NCBI GenBank assembly: GCA_900552525.1
Contig: UNSK01000025.1
Span: 1 to 29,336, forward strand
Reading direction: 5' to 3'
Source: Candidatus Gastranaerophilales bacterium
GTDB taxonomy: Bacteria > Cyanobacteriota > Vampirovibrionia > Gastranaerophilales > Gastranaerophilaceae
Length of the DNA: 29,336 nt
In this document: positions 7,569 to 14,211 of the stretch, piece after piece
Layout of the letters: each line of letters begins with the position of its first letter
How positions within the stretch are numbered: position 1 is the stretch's first letter
Program-made: the position numbers and the translations under genes
Notes under the pieces: generated by a model
The model's database searches: none
The model's input: only the letters and a program-made list of their open reading frames with translations
What the model was told of the DNA's origin: nothing

Positions 7569-8339
7569 ATGGATATATTTGCAGTCATAGGCCTATTTTT
7601 CGGTATGACAATGATACTTATAGGGCAGGCAATGGAAGGCGGTAATCTCGGACAGCTATTACAAATAACTGCTGCATTTATCGTCCTCGGCGGTACAACA
7701 GGTGCTGTTATTTTAAGCTTCCCGCACAAAACATTAATTTCAGCCATAAAAATGTTGAAAAACGTATTTATGCCGCCTAAATCAGACTTTAATGCTCTAA
7801 TTACAGAAATCGGCGGTTTCGCAACCAAAGCCAGAAAAGAAGGTATTATTTCTCTTGAAAAAGAAGCTTATAACGCTTCGGACAGCCTCCTAACACTAGG
7901 TTTAGGAGCTGTTGCCGACGGTACAGATCCGGCTCTTGTAAGAGAAATGATGGAAAACCAGATAGAGCAGCTTGAAAATTATGTAAACAATGCTGCAAAA
8001 GTTTTTGAATCCTTCGGTGGTTATTCCCCGACACTTGGCATTATCGGTGCCGTTATGGGCTTAATTCAGGTTATGCAGAACCTTTCAGATCCGTCTAAAC
8101 TAGGTGCAGGTATTGCAGTTGCATTCGTTGCTACTATTTATGGTTTGTTCGCAGCCAACCTTGTTATGATTCCAATCAGTACCAGAATAAAATTTATTTA
8201 TCAGGGCGTATTTTTATACAAAAATATGATTTTAGAAGGAGTTTTATCAATTCAGGCCGGCGAAAGCCCTGTTCTAATTGAACGCAAGCTGCGCTCATTT
8301 ATACTCGAAGACAATAAGGAAGAAAAAGCAAATGGCTAA
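7569..8339 (+). CDS. motA: MotA/TolQ/ExbB family flagellar stator protein
   Basis: 256 residues with four membrane helices at about 2-20, 31-49, 152-169 and 181-203 and a large cytoplasmic loop between helices 2 and 3. The loop carries the charged motif ARKEGIISLEKE that in MotA faces the rotor. The third helix begins with the conserved proline of GYSPTLGIIGAVMGLI. MotA forms the pentameric ring around MotB and couples ion flow to flagellar torque. The start is ATG 7569, because GGAG (7559-7562) is correctly spaced for it; an in-frame TTG at 7557 would contain the SD. It overlaps motB by 8 nt. A flagellin gene end at the right of the window supports a flagellar rather than Tol/Exb role. Confidence 0.9.
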   Translation: MDIFAVIGLFFGMTMILIGQAMEGGNLGQLLQITAAFIVLGGTTGAVILSFPHKTLISAIKMLKNVFMPPKSDFNALITEIGGFATKARKEGIISLEKEAYNASDSLLTLGLGAVADGTDPALVREMMENQIEQLENYVNNAAKVFESFGGYSPTLGIIGAVMGLIQVMQNLSDPSKLGAGIAVAFVATIYGLFAANLVMIPISTRIKFIYQGVFLYKNMILEGVLSIQAGESPVLIERKLRSFILEDNKEEKANG

Positions 8340-9396
8340 AAAACAGAAACACCCTGAACATGAGAATTTGGAAAGGTGGCTGGTTTCTTACGCCGACTTT
8401 ATTACTCTGCTCTTTGCAACCTTTGTTGTTTTGTATGCACTTGCTCAGGTTGACGCAACTGATTTTGCAAAACTTGAAGAGTCTCTGAAAAATGCTTTCA
8501 GTCAAAATACTCTGTTTGACGGCCAGCAGGCTTTAATGGACGGAAGCGACTCAATATTTGACCAGCAGCAGGCAAATTCATTTATTCCAAGCTTGATGCT
8601 CGAATACATAAGTCCTAGATATGAAGAAGAATCGTTTAAAGAGATTGAAGAATCTATTCAGGAGCTTACAAAAGCCGGAGAACTTGATGGCATTTCGGCT
8701 AAAATAACTGACAAAGGTTTGTTATTAACCTTTGATGATAAGTACTTGTTTGCACCGGCATCTGCATATCTTGATTCTAATGCAAGAAAACTGCTGGACA
8801 AAGTTGGGGTGCTTATCTGCAAAAAATTTGTTCTCCACGCTATGAGAATTGAAGGGCACACTGACAGCGACCCTATTCACACTGAAAAATACCCTTCTAA
8901 CTGGGAGCTTTCAGCATCAAGAGCTTCTTCTGTTGTAAGATATATGATTAACCGGTTTAAGTTCTCCCCATCCCTGTTTTCTGCTATTGGATACGCTGAT
9001 ACAAGACCTCTTGAAACAGCTATTTCACCTAAAGATCCGGCTAACAGAAGAGTTGAGATACTCATATTGAAAAACAGATATAAAAGAGAATTTGAAACAA
9101 GAAATGATTTTACGTTAAATCTTACAAAAGCTCAACAGGAAGCAATACAAAAACAGCGTGAACAAATTATTAGAGCAGTAGAAGGCGACTCTATTTCACC
9201 TGCTGCAAGAAAGCTTCTTGAAGAAAACAGGGAAAGAATTAAACGCCAAAAGAGTGAAACTCTTTCAAAGAGCAATATGGAGCTTTATATCAATCTGGAT
9301 AAAGAAACTGGTGATAAAGGCACTATGCCTGCAGTTGAAAGACGTGTAATTAAGCTTGATTCTAATATTCCGGAAGATGAGGATTTTGGATTATGA
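8332..9396 (+). CDS. motB: MotB-type stator protein with OmpA peptidoglycan-binding domain and long tail
   Basis: 354 residues from ATG 8332, preceded by AAGGAAG inside the end of motA. A single N-terminal helix, SYADFITLLFATFVVLYALA (19-38), contains Asp22, equivalent to the ion-carrying Asp32 of E. coli MotB. An OmpA/MotB domain follows at about 130-255 (EGHTDSDPI, NWELSASRASSVVRYM, GYADTRPL, NRRVEILI), which anchors the stator to peptidoglycan. About 95 extra charged, probably helical residues follow the domain, including QQEAIQKQREQII. That tail is unusual for MotB, whose OmpA domain is normally near the end. The stop overlaps the next gene as ATGA, implying translational coupling. Confidence 0.92.
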   Translation: MAKKQKHPEHENLERWLVSYADFITLLFATFVVLYALAQVDATDFAKLEESLKNAFSQNTLFDGQQALMDGSDSIFDQQQANSFIPSLMLEYISPRYEEESFKEIEESIQELTKAGELDGISAKITDKGLLLTFDDKYLFAPASAYLDSNARKLLDKVGVLICKKFVLHAMRIEGHTDSDPIHTEKYPSNWELSASRASSVVRYMINRFKFSPSLFSAIGYADTRPLETAISPKDPANRRVEILILKNRYKREFETRNDFTLNLTKAQQEAIQKQREQIIRAVEGDSISPAARKLLEENRERIKRQKSETLSKSNMELYINLDKETGDKGTMPAVERRVIKLDSNIPEDEDFGL

Positions 9397-9995
9397 TACA
9401 GTATTCTGTCGGAATGTCATTAGGCCCCTCTTCTTCTGTAGAAAGCGGAGTTGCTGTTAGAGAGATTGCAACCGGCAAACTCATTTATGTTGACAAACTT
9501 TTCTCAATGTCTGATGTTCAATTATTTTTTGATAACTATTCTTCCATTCAAAATTCTGTATTCTGTATTTCCCTTCCCTGGGATAATACAATGATGGAAG
9601 GAAAATGGAGAGTGCTTTCAAAGCCATACCAGCTTATCCATGAGAATGAAGACAGGTTTCTTAACAGGGATAACTGGATGCAAAGATTTGCCCCGAGAGG
9701 AAGCGAACTCTTTATGAAACTTAAAGAAGAAGGTGCAGATATTTCCAGATTCGAAGTATATTTAACAAGACAAAAGTTTAACCTTTATTCGAATTTCAAA
9801 GAACGCTCAAGTGCGGATTGCAAATTTCTGCAGTCTGCTTTAAAGTATGAATACAATTTTGATTCACTTCCAGCCAATATGATGCCTGTTGCTCAGCTTG
9901 AAGCTATTGTCGGCTGTCTTCTTGGAGAAGAGAAACTTAAAAATAACACCGGCAAAATTTTTGAGTTTCGCGGGCTTGATGTTATAAATCTTTAG
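9393..9995 (+). CDS. Unknown protein coupled to motB, possibly RNase H-like fold
   Basis: 200 residues. Its ATG overlaps the motB stop by 4 nt, so the two are made together. The N-terminus YSVGMSLGPSSSVESGVAV, then TGKLIYVDK and CISLPWD, followed by RFAPRGSELFMKL and a C-terminal helix PVAQLEAIVGCLL, resemble the strand-helix pattern of DUF429/ribonuclease H-like predicted nucleases. The usual first acidic residue appears to be Ser here, so catalysis is doubtful. No signal peptide or membrane helix is visible, so it is probably cytoplasmic. The RNase H-like assignment is a weak pattern judgement. An accessory role to the stator is suggested only by the coupling. Confidence 0.8.
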   Translation: MIQYSVGMSLGPSSSVESGVAVREIATGKLIYVDKLFSMSDVQLFFDNYSSIQNSVFCISLPWDNTMMEGKWRVLSKPYQLIHENEDRFLNRDNWMQRFAPRGSELFMKLKEEGADISRFEVYLTRQKFNLYSNFKERSSADCKFLQSALKYEYNFDSLPANMMPVAQLEAIVGCLLGEEKLKNNTGKIFEFRGLDVINL

Positions 9996-10050
9996 AGGTA
10001 TTCTTGTAAATATTTGTAAAAATATTTTCAGGAAAAAGCAATTTTTTTTC

Positions 10051-10083
10051 TTGACAGACATTATGTCAACAGATGTGTATAGT
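10051..10083 (+). promoter_or_regulatory. Candidate promoter with overlapping inverted repeat
   Basis: TTGACA (10051-10056) and TGTCAA (10064-10069) form a perfect 6-7-6 inverted repeat. A -10-like TATAGT is at 10078-10083, 17 nt downstream of CAGACA (10055-10060), about 17 nt before the start codon. The consensus TTGACA is 21 nt from that hexamer, too far for a standard sigma-70 pair, so the -35 choice is open. A repressor or activator bound to the repeat would cover the -35. The SD GAAAGGAAG follows. Confidence 0.4.
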
Positions 10084-10099
10084 TGAAAGGAAGTAAAAT

Positions 10100-11365
10100 A
10101 TGGTTCAATCAATTGATAACAGCGCTAACAGACCGATTTATAACGGTGTAAAAATTAATATCCAAAAGCCGGAAGTTAATGCCTCAGGGGTAAATTCAGG
10201 GGTAAATAGAGGAGAAAATATAAGTTACCCTGATAATGGAATTTACAATGCTGTAAATATTGATATTGACAATCCTTCAGTTAACACTGAACCAAAAAGA
10301 ATCTATGATTATCCTGAAGCAGAAGGCCCTGTTACGTATGAAATGGCCAACACTAACCGTATTCCGCTTCCTCAAGGTTTTAATGTAGCATACCATACAA
10401 CAAACGTTATTCTGCCAAAAATGGAACAGGAAGTTGAAATAGAAGGTATAAAACCAGAAGAAGCAGATGATATTGAAGAAGTTGAAATTGAAGAAGAAAC
10501 ACCTGCCGTTCCTGAACCAAACTATACAACAACTGAAGCTGAAAAGGGCGTAGAGCCAGAAGAAGCAAATCAAGAAACTACACTTCCTCCAGTAGTTGAA
10601 GAAAAAGCTCCGGAGGTTAAAGATGCCATTGCAGATGATGTACAAATCATGGAAACAGAAGTTAAAGAAACAGAAATTAAAAGACCTGAAATAATTCCGG
10701 GAGAAGAAATTTTACCGGACGTAGATATTCCTCTTGTTATTTCTAACCTTACAAACGCGGATTACGATGTACAGGCTCAGCAGATGGAAGAAATCGCAAG
10801 AATATCTTTAGATAATCCTGAAAATGCAGTTCCATATATCGTACGTGAAGTATTTTCAAGCTTAATTGACATAACTAAAAAAGATACAGCTAACCTTGCA
10901 GCTCCTACAGACGAACAGGTACAGGCAAGAAAGAAATTAATCTCTAACTTTATAGTTATGGAAAACGCAAAACAAGGACAAGGTCAGGTAAAACTCCCTT
11001 ATCAGTTAACAGAAAAAGATTTTGCACTGGCGAATGAACTTTCTCCAATGGAACAGGCTGAAAGAAATAAAGAATATGCACTTTATACAATTTCAATTCT
11101 CGCTAAAATATACACAGATGAAGTTGAAAAACAAACAGGAAATATAGTTCCTCTAACAGATTTGCCGGGTTCTGCAGCTATCGTTGATGCGCTCAGATTT
11201 AATCCTAATTCAGGAGTAAAAATCGCAGCAATCGATGCACTTAGACATATTCAAAGACCGGAATACAAAGAAGAACTGACAACTTTATATACACTGGCTC
11301 AAGCAGATTCTAACCCTCAGGTTTCAATGGCTGCTGAAAGAGCACTTAATAGATCGAATGTTTAA
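10100..11365 (+). CDS. Unknown acidic protein with duplicated N-terminal motif and C-terminal HEAT-like helices
   Basis: 421 residues; ATG after GAAAGGAAG. Residues 13-27 and 48-62 are two copies of a 15-residue motif, IYN-(G/A)-V-x-I-(N/D)-I-x-x-P-x-VN. Residues about 105-210 are strongly acidic and Pro/Glu-rich, probably disordered. From about 215 to the end it is helical; the last ~70 residues (SAAIVDALRFNPNSGVKIAA, then ALRHIQRPEYKEELTTLYTL and NPQVSMAAERAL) look like HEAT/armadillo-type repeats, which usually bind proteins. There is no signal peptide or membrane helix. It is last in the plus-strand run and is closed by the strong terminator. Function unknown; a scaffold role is inference. 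Confidence 0.85.
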   Translation: MVQSIDNSANRPIYNGVKINIQKPEVNASGVNSGVNRGENISYPDNGIYNAVNIDIDNPSVNTEPKRIYDYPEAEGPVTYEMANTNRIPLPQGFNVAYHTTNVILPKMEQEVEIEGIKPEEADDIEEVEIEEETPAVPEPNYTTTEAEKGVEPEEANQETTLPPVVEEKAPEVKDAIADDVQIMETEVKETEIKRPEIIPGEEILPDVDIPLVISNLTNADYDVQAQQMEEIARISLDNPENAVPYIVREVFSSLIDITKKDTANLAAPTDEQVQARKKLISNFIVMENAKQGQGQVKLPYQLTEKDFALANELSPMEQAERNKEYALYTISILAKIYTDEVEKQTGNIVPLTDLPGSAAIVDALRFNPNSGVKIAAIDALRHIQRPEYKEELTTLYTLAQADSNPQVSMAAERALNRSNV

Positions 11366-11385
11366 TTACTACACTACCAAAAAAG

Positions 11386-11414
11386 AACATCCGGATTTAT
11401 TTAATCCGGATGTT
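11386..11414. terminator. Bidirectional Rho-independent terminator
   Basis: A perfect 12-bp stem, AACATCCGGATT (11386-11397) and AATCCGGATGTT (11403-11414), with a 5-nt loop. It has A-rich sequence on the left and TTCTTTTCT on the right, so it can end transcripts from both strands. It lies between two convergent genes. Confidence 0.92.
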
Positions 11415-11427
11415 TCTTTTCTATTAT

Positions 11428-11949
11428 TTAATTAGATGCTTCAGGACATGGAGGTGGAGGCGGACAGTGATGGCCGCGTTCAAAATTCTTACGTCCTTCT
11501 TTTTTCATGTTCTTAAGAATTTTCTTCTGGTCTTTTGTCAATATTGCTTCGAAATCTTTCATGTTCTGTTTTCTTATTTCGTTCGCTTTTTTCTCAAGAA
11601 CAGCAAGCTCTTTATCTATCTGAGCCAGTTTTTCCTCCTGCATCTGAACAGCTATTCTTGACATCTTAACCATTCTTGCTTCCTGTTTCTTTGCTTTAAT
11701 TTCTTCTAACACAGGTTTCATTTTTTGACGCCCCTGAATACGCAGCTCTCTGGCTTTAATTTTCTGAGCTTCCGTAAGGCCGAGTTTCTGTTCAAATGCA
11801 GCTTCGTGAGCTTTTCTTCTATTCATAATTTCTTCTTTTGAAGGAGGATTTTTAATTCCTTCATTTGGAGCACCGGTTGTTTCAGCAGCAATTACCCCTG
11901 ATCCTGCGAGTATGCATGCTGTACACATCATAATTGCTAATTTTTTCAT
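11428..11949 (-). CDS. Spy/CpxP-like periplasmic LTxxQ protein
   Basis: 173 residues. Signal peptide at residues 1-22 (cleavage after GVIAA). The mature part is almost entirely charged helix with the family LTxxQ motifs LTEAQ (58-62) and LTKDQ (137-141), as in Spy, CpxP, ZraP and the metal sensor CnrX. The C-terminus ends HHC, five prolines, then C, a possible metal ligand cluster or disulfide site. Proteins of this fold are periplasmic chaperones or stress/metal sensors. It is the third gene of an operon after anti-sigma and ECF sigma genes, 13 nt downstream of the sigma stop, with SD GAGGTG. The context suggests it is either the output or the sensor of that sigma system. The family call is good; the ligand is unknown. 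Confidence 0.85.
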   Translation of the reverse strand: MKKLAIMMCTACILAGSGVIAAETTGAPNEGIKNPPSKEEIMNRRKAHEAAFEQKLGLTEAQKIKARELRIQGRQKMKPVLEEIKAKKQEARMVKMSRIAVQMQEEKLAQIDKELAVLEKKANEIRKQNMKDFEAILTKDQKKILKNMKKEGRKNFERGHHCPPPPPCPEASN

Positions 11950-11962
11950 AAATTCACCTCTC

Positions 11963-12460
11963 TTATAATAAATCTTTTAATACTTCTGCCAGCTCTTTTT
12001 TTGCATTATAAATTCTGGATTTAACCGTGCCTATAGGGCACTTAAGCCTGCTGGCTGCTTCTTCGTATGTATAACCGTATATTTCACAGAGCATAATAGT
12101 TTCACGCAGTTTAGGCTTTAAACTGTCTATCGCTTTTATTATTCTCTGCTGACGTTCTGATGCAATAACATTTGCCTCCGGAGTTGTTTTTTTGTCTTTT
12201 ATGCTAGTCAGAACAAAATCATCTGATGTTGAATCCTGCTCGTATCTTACTACTGCTGATTTCAAATAATCTTTAGAGGTATTCTTCGCGATTGTGCCGA
12301 CCCAGCTCTTGAAAGAACCTCTTTCCTGATATTTCTCTGAATTTTTCCAGAGCTTTATATATACCTCTTGCTCTAAATCTTCATTCTCGCTTTTGGTAAT
12401 TAGTTTTATTATATTTTTAATATTACTTTTGTTTGTTTTAATTATTTCGTTAAAATTCAT
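11963..12460 (-). CDS. ECF-type RNA polymerase sigma factor
   Basis: 165 residues, the normal length for group 4 (ECF) sigma-70. Region 2 is seen at about 12-80: DLEQEVYIKLWKNSEKY, then GSFKSWVGTIAKNTSKDYLK. Region 4 is at about 110-165: KPKLRETIMLCEIYGYTYEE, then CPIGTVKSRIYNAKKEL, the helix-turn-helix that reads the -35. There is no region 1 or 3. The ATG overlaps the anti-sigma stop by one base (TAATG) with GGTGGA as SD, so sigma and anti-sigma are translationally coupled. The promoter ahead of the anti-sigma gene resembles ECF targets, so autoregulation is likely. The specific ECF subgroup cannot be set by eye. Confidence 0.93.
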   Translation of the reverse strand: MNFNEIIKTNKSNIKNIIKLITKSENEDLEQEVYIKLWKNSEKYQERGSFKSWVGTIAKNTSKDYLKSAVVRYEQDSTSDDFVLTSIKDKKTTPEANVIASERQQRIIKAIDSLKPKLRETIMLCEIYGYTYEEAASRLKCPIGTVKSRIYNAKKELAEVLKDLL

Positions 12461-12804
12461 TAATCCACCGCAATGAGTCCGTAAGAATCAACAGGGAAGC
12501 CTAAATCCTCAGCAGACAAAGTATCTCCATAGCGTAATGTGTCAAGCATATCATCATAGTTTTCCATTACTGTAATTGTAACAGTTGAAAATATGAGAAA
12601 CATCAAAACACACGCTATCTTCAAAATAGGTTTCTTCTTTGACTTAGAATAATAATGAAACTTTACCTCATCAATGAGTCCGGAAACCTTATCCATTTTT
12701 TCCTGTTCCCTGCGGCAATCCTCACATTCCAGAAGATGTTTTTTTAATGTTTCATCATCTGAGAATATAAATAATCCTTCATATTTTGAGCATTTATCAT
12801 TCAT
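12460..12804 (-). CDS. ZAS-type membrane anti-sigma factor
   Basis: 114 residues. Cys5 followed by His23-x3-Cys27-x2-Cys30 (HLLECEDC) gives the C...HxxxCxxC zinc set of zinc-associated anti-sigma domains (RsrA/ChrR type). One membrane helix follows at about 60-80 (KIACVLMFLIFSTVTITVM) and then a short outer segment of ~34 acidic residues. The N-terminal domain should hold the ECF sigma encoded next, with a signal received from the periplasmic side or by thiol oxidation. It is first in the operon, with GAGG 8 nt before the ATG. Placing the anti-sigma before the sigma is less common than the reverse. No database check was possible; the motif reading is direct. Confidence 0.85.
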   Translation of the reverse strand: MNDKCSKYEGLFIFSDDETLKKHLLECEDCRREQEKMDKVSGLIDEVKFHYYSKSKKKPILKIACVLMFLIFSTVTITVMENYDDMLDTLRYGDTLSAEDLGFPVDSYGLIAVD

Positions 12805-12821
12805 AATGTAACCTCTATATT

Positions 12822-12851
12822 AGTATAACGAAAAATAAAAAAATTTGTTCA
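12822..12851 (-). promoter_or_regulatory. Candidate ECF-dependent promoter of the anti-sigma/sigma/Spy operon
   Basis: On the minus strand, TGAAC (12847-12851) and CGTT (12827-12830) are 16 nt apart with a T-rich spacer, close to the TGAAAC-N16-CGTA pattern of Bacillus extracytoplasmic sigma factors. A sigma-70-like TATACT overlaps it (12822-12827). Either factor could use it. The ATG is about 22 nt from the end of the element. Confidence 0.5.
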
Positions 12852-12860
12852 TTTCTGCAT

Positions 12861-12889
12861 AAAAAAAAGACCTTGTAAAAACCAAGGCC
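12861..12889 (-). terminator. Rho-independent terminator of the secretion/SDR operon
   Basis: Read on the minus strand, GGCCTTG and CAAGGTC form a 7-bp stem (one G-U pair) with a 7-nt loop, followed by eight Ts (12861-12868). It lies 100 nt after the SDR stop and just before the promoter of the ECF operon, separating the two units. Confidence 0.75.
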
Positions 12890-12894
12890 TGTCC

Positions 12895-12933
12895 GTTTAA
12901 ATAAGAAGAGAGAGCTTTATATTCTTCTTAAAC
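12895..12933 (-). other. Hairpin between SDR stop and terminator
   Basis: AAGAAGA (12903-12909) pairs with TCTTCTT (12923-12929), and GTTT (12895-12898) can pair with AAAC (12930-12933) across a small bulge. It has no T tract on either side. It may simply protect the transcript 3' end. Low certainty. Confidence 0.3.
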
Positions 12934-12988
12934 AACGTCAAGAAAAATTTTTGCTACTCTCCTGTCAAATTCTTTACAAAAATTTACA

Positions 12989-13810
12989 TTAATTCTTAAT
13001 TCGAAGTTTCATACCCAGTTTAACCAGTCTGTTGATTAAACTTTGCGGCATCTTCGCAATAATTCTTGCAGCAACAGCATCTCTTCCTACTGTATATGTT
13101 AATTTTGGATTTTTCGCCCCATCAGCCTTTAGAATTACATCCACAACTTTATCTGCAGAAAGTCCTTTAGACTCATTTTTCTGCGCATTGGAGATAAGAA
13201 ACTCCATCTCTTTTTCATAACCTTTGCAGTTTTCTATGTATTTAGAATTTTCTTCAACCGATTTTCCCCACAAAGGTGTTGCAATAACACCGGGTTTGAT
13301 TGAAACAACCTTAATATCTTTCTTATTTTCTACAAGCAGTGCATTAAAAAACATATCCAGACAGCGTTTGGAGGCACAGTATGGCGATATAAACGGAAAA
13401 ACACCGTAACTTGCCATAGAGCTTACATTTATAATCTTTCCGCCTTCCAGCAAATCTATCAAATCTTTGGTTAATTCCAGATGACCGAAAACATTAACAT
13501 CAAACTGCCTTCGTATTTCAGAAATATCAATTTTTTCCACCGGCCCTGCAACAACACATCCGGCAATATTTACCAAAGTGTCAATTTTTGTACACTTAGA
13601 AATTAGGTACTCTGCTGCGTATTTTATGCTTTCAGGTTTAGCATAGTCAACATAAAATGGGTAAATATTTGGCGATAAAGCTTGCAATATTTCAAGCTTT
13701 GATTTATCTCGATATCCGGCAAAAACTACATTATCAGCGGCAATTCTCTCAAGTAATGCCTTGCCTATCCCCGAAGTCGAGCCTGTAACTACATAAGTTT
13801 TAGTCTTCAT
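12989..13810 (-). CDS. Short-chain dehydrogenase/reductase (SDR)
   Basis: 273 residues, classical SDR layout. The cofactor motif TGSTSGIG is at 9-16 and NIAG at 81-84. The active-site serine lies in NVSSMAS (130/131), and Tyr144 and Lys148 sit in YCASK. The absence of an acidic residue after strand 2 (GYRDKSK) fits NADP(H) better than NAD(H), which is inference. The C-terminal basic/hydrophobic helix (NRLVKLGMKLRIKN) resembles SDRs acting on lipid or sterol-like substrates, but the substrate is unknown. It overlaps the upstream 93-residue gene by 11 nt, so the two are coupled. A terminator lies about 100 nt downstream. Confidence 0.9.
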   Translation of the reverse strand: MKTKTYVVTGSTSGIGKALLERIAADNVVFAGYRDKSKLEILQALSPNIYPFYVDYAKPESIKYAAEYLISKCTKIDTLVNIAGCVVAGPVEKIDISEIRRQFDVNVFGHLELTKDLIDLLEGGKIINVSSMASYGVFPFISPYCASKRCLDMFFNALLVENKKDIKVVSIKPGVIATPLWGKSVEENSKYIENCKGYEKEMEFLISNAQKNESKGLSADKVVDVILKADGAKNPKLTYTVGRDAVAARIIAKMPQSLINRLVKLGMKLRIKN

Positions 13811-14081
13811 AAAGAGGTCTCATCAAAAGTATTGTAGAAATATTAACCTGCAGAAAATCATGAGATTCAACTTCCTTCTGCGGTACTAACTTTGATTCAA
13901 GGGTACAATTCTTTACTGCAATAAACTGCTTATTAGTATTAAGAATTTCTGAAAGCAGTCTGGTTTTCTTGCCAATCTTTGGCATAAAAACATAACCTTT
14001 TATTATATATTCTGCAGTTTCAATATAAACCTTTTCTCTCCATGCAGATGTTGTAAGTTCTAAAATTTCGTTATTTTCCAT
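13800..14081 (-). CDS. Small unknown protein
   Basis: 93 residues: MENNEILELTT, then a beta-rich pattern (KVYIETAEYIIKGYVFMP, SEILNTNKQFIAVKNCTL) ending FLQVNISTILLMRP. The alternation suggests a small beta-barrel or Sm-like/PilZ-sized domain with no membrane helix. It is reminiscent of a short DUF family with an 'IxTxxyxIxGxvfmP...RLSDxLN' pattern, but I cannot name it firmly. GGAG lies 11 nt upstream of the ATG. It is coupled by overlap to the SDR and sits 129 nt downstream of the pilus/secretion platform gene. Confidence 0.8.
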   Translation of the reverse strand: MENNEILELTTSAWREKVYIETAEYIIKGYVFMPKIGKKTRLLSEILNTNKQFIAVKNCTLESKLVPQKEVESHDFLQVNISTILLMRPLYED

Positions 14082-14132
14082 TTTATGTTTGTCTCCAATA
14101 CAGGATTGCCATTTAAATTGTATGTTCTCTTT

Positions 14133-14211
14133 GAGGGTGACCCGTAGGTTCTATTCTAACTTGTAGGTTTTACGTTTATCACCCGACCTGTGGTCTACGT
14201 GCGTAGCACCC
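14133..14211. repeat. GC-rich intergenic element bounded by GGGTGACCC and CACCC
   Basis: The gap between the platform gene and the 93-residue gene holds a block much richer in GC than its surroundings. GGGTGACCC (14135-14143, itself a dyad) is at one end. At the other are CTACGTGCGTAG (14195-14206), a short palindrome, and CACCC (14207-14211). TGTAGGTTTTACG and CGTAGGTTCTA are further loosely repeated words. It looks like a degenerate REP/MITE-type repeat, but a second copy is not in this window. Confidence 0.35.

Noticed and set aside
8278..8331. Earlier in-frame start for MotB
   Set aside because: It would overlap motA by more than 60 nt and add non-family residues; ATG 8332 has AAGGAAG.
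11410..11661. Plus-strand hydrophobic ORF opposite the Spy-like gene
   Set aside because: Antisense shadow with Phe/Leu-rich composition; it starts inside the terminator region and has no SD.
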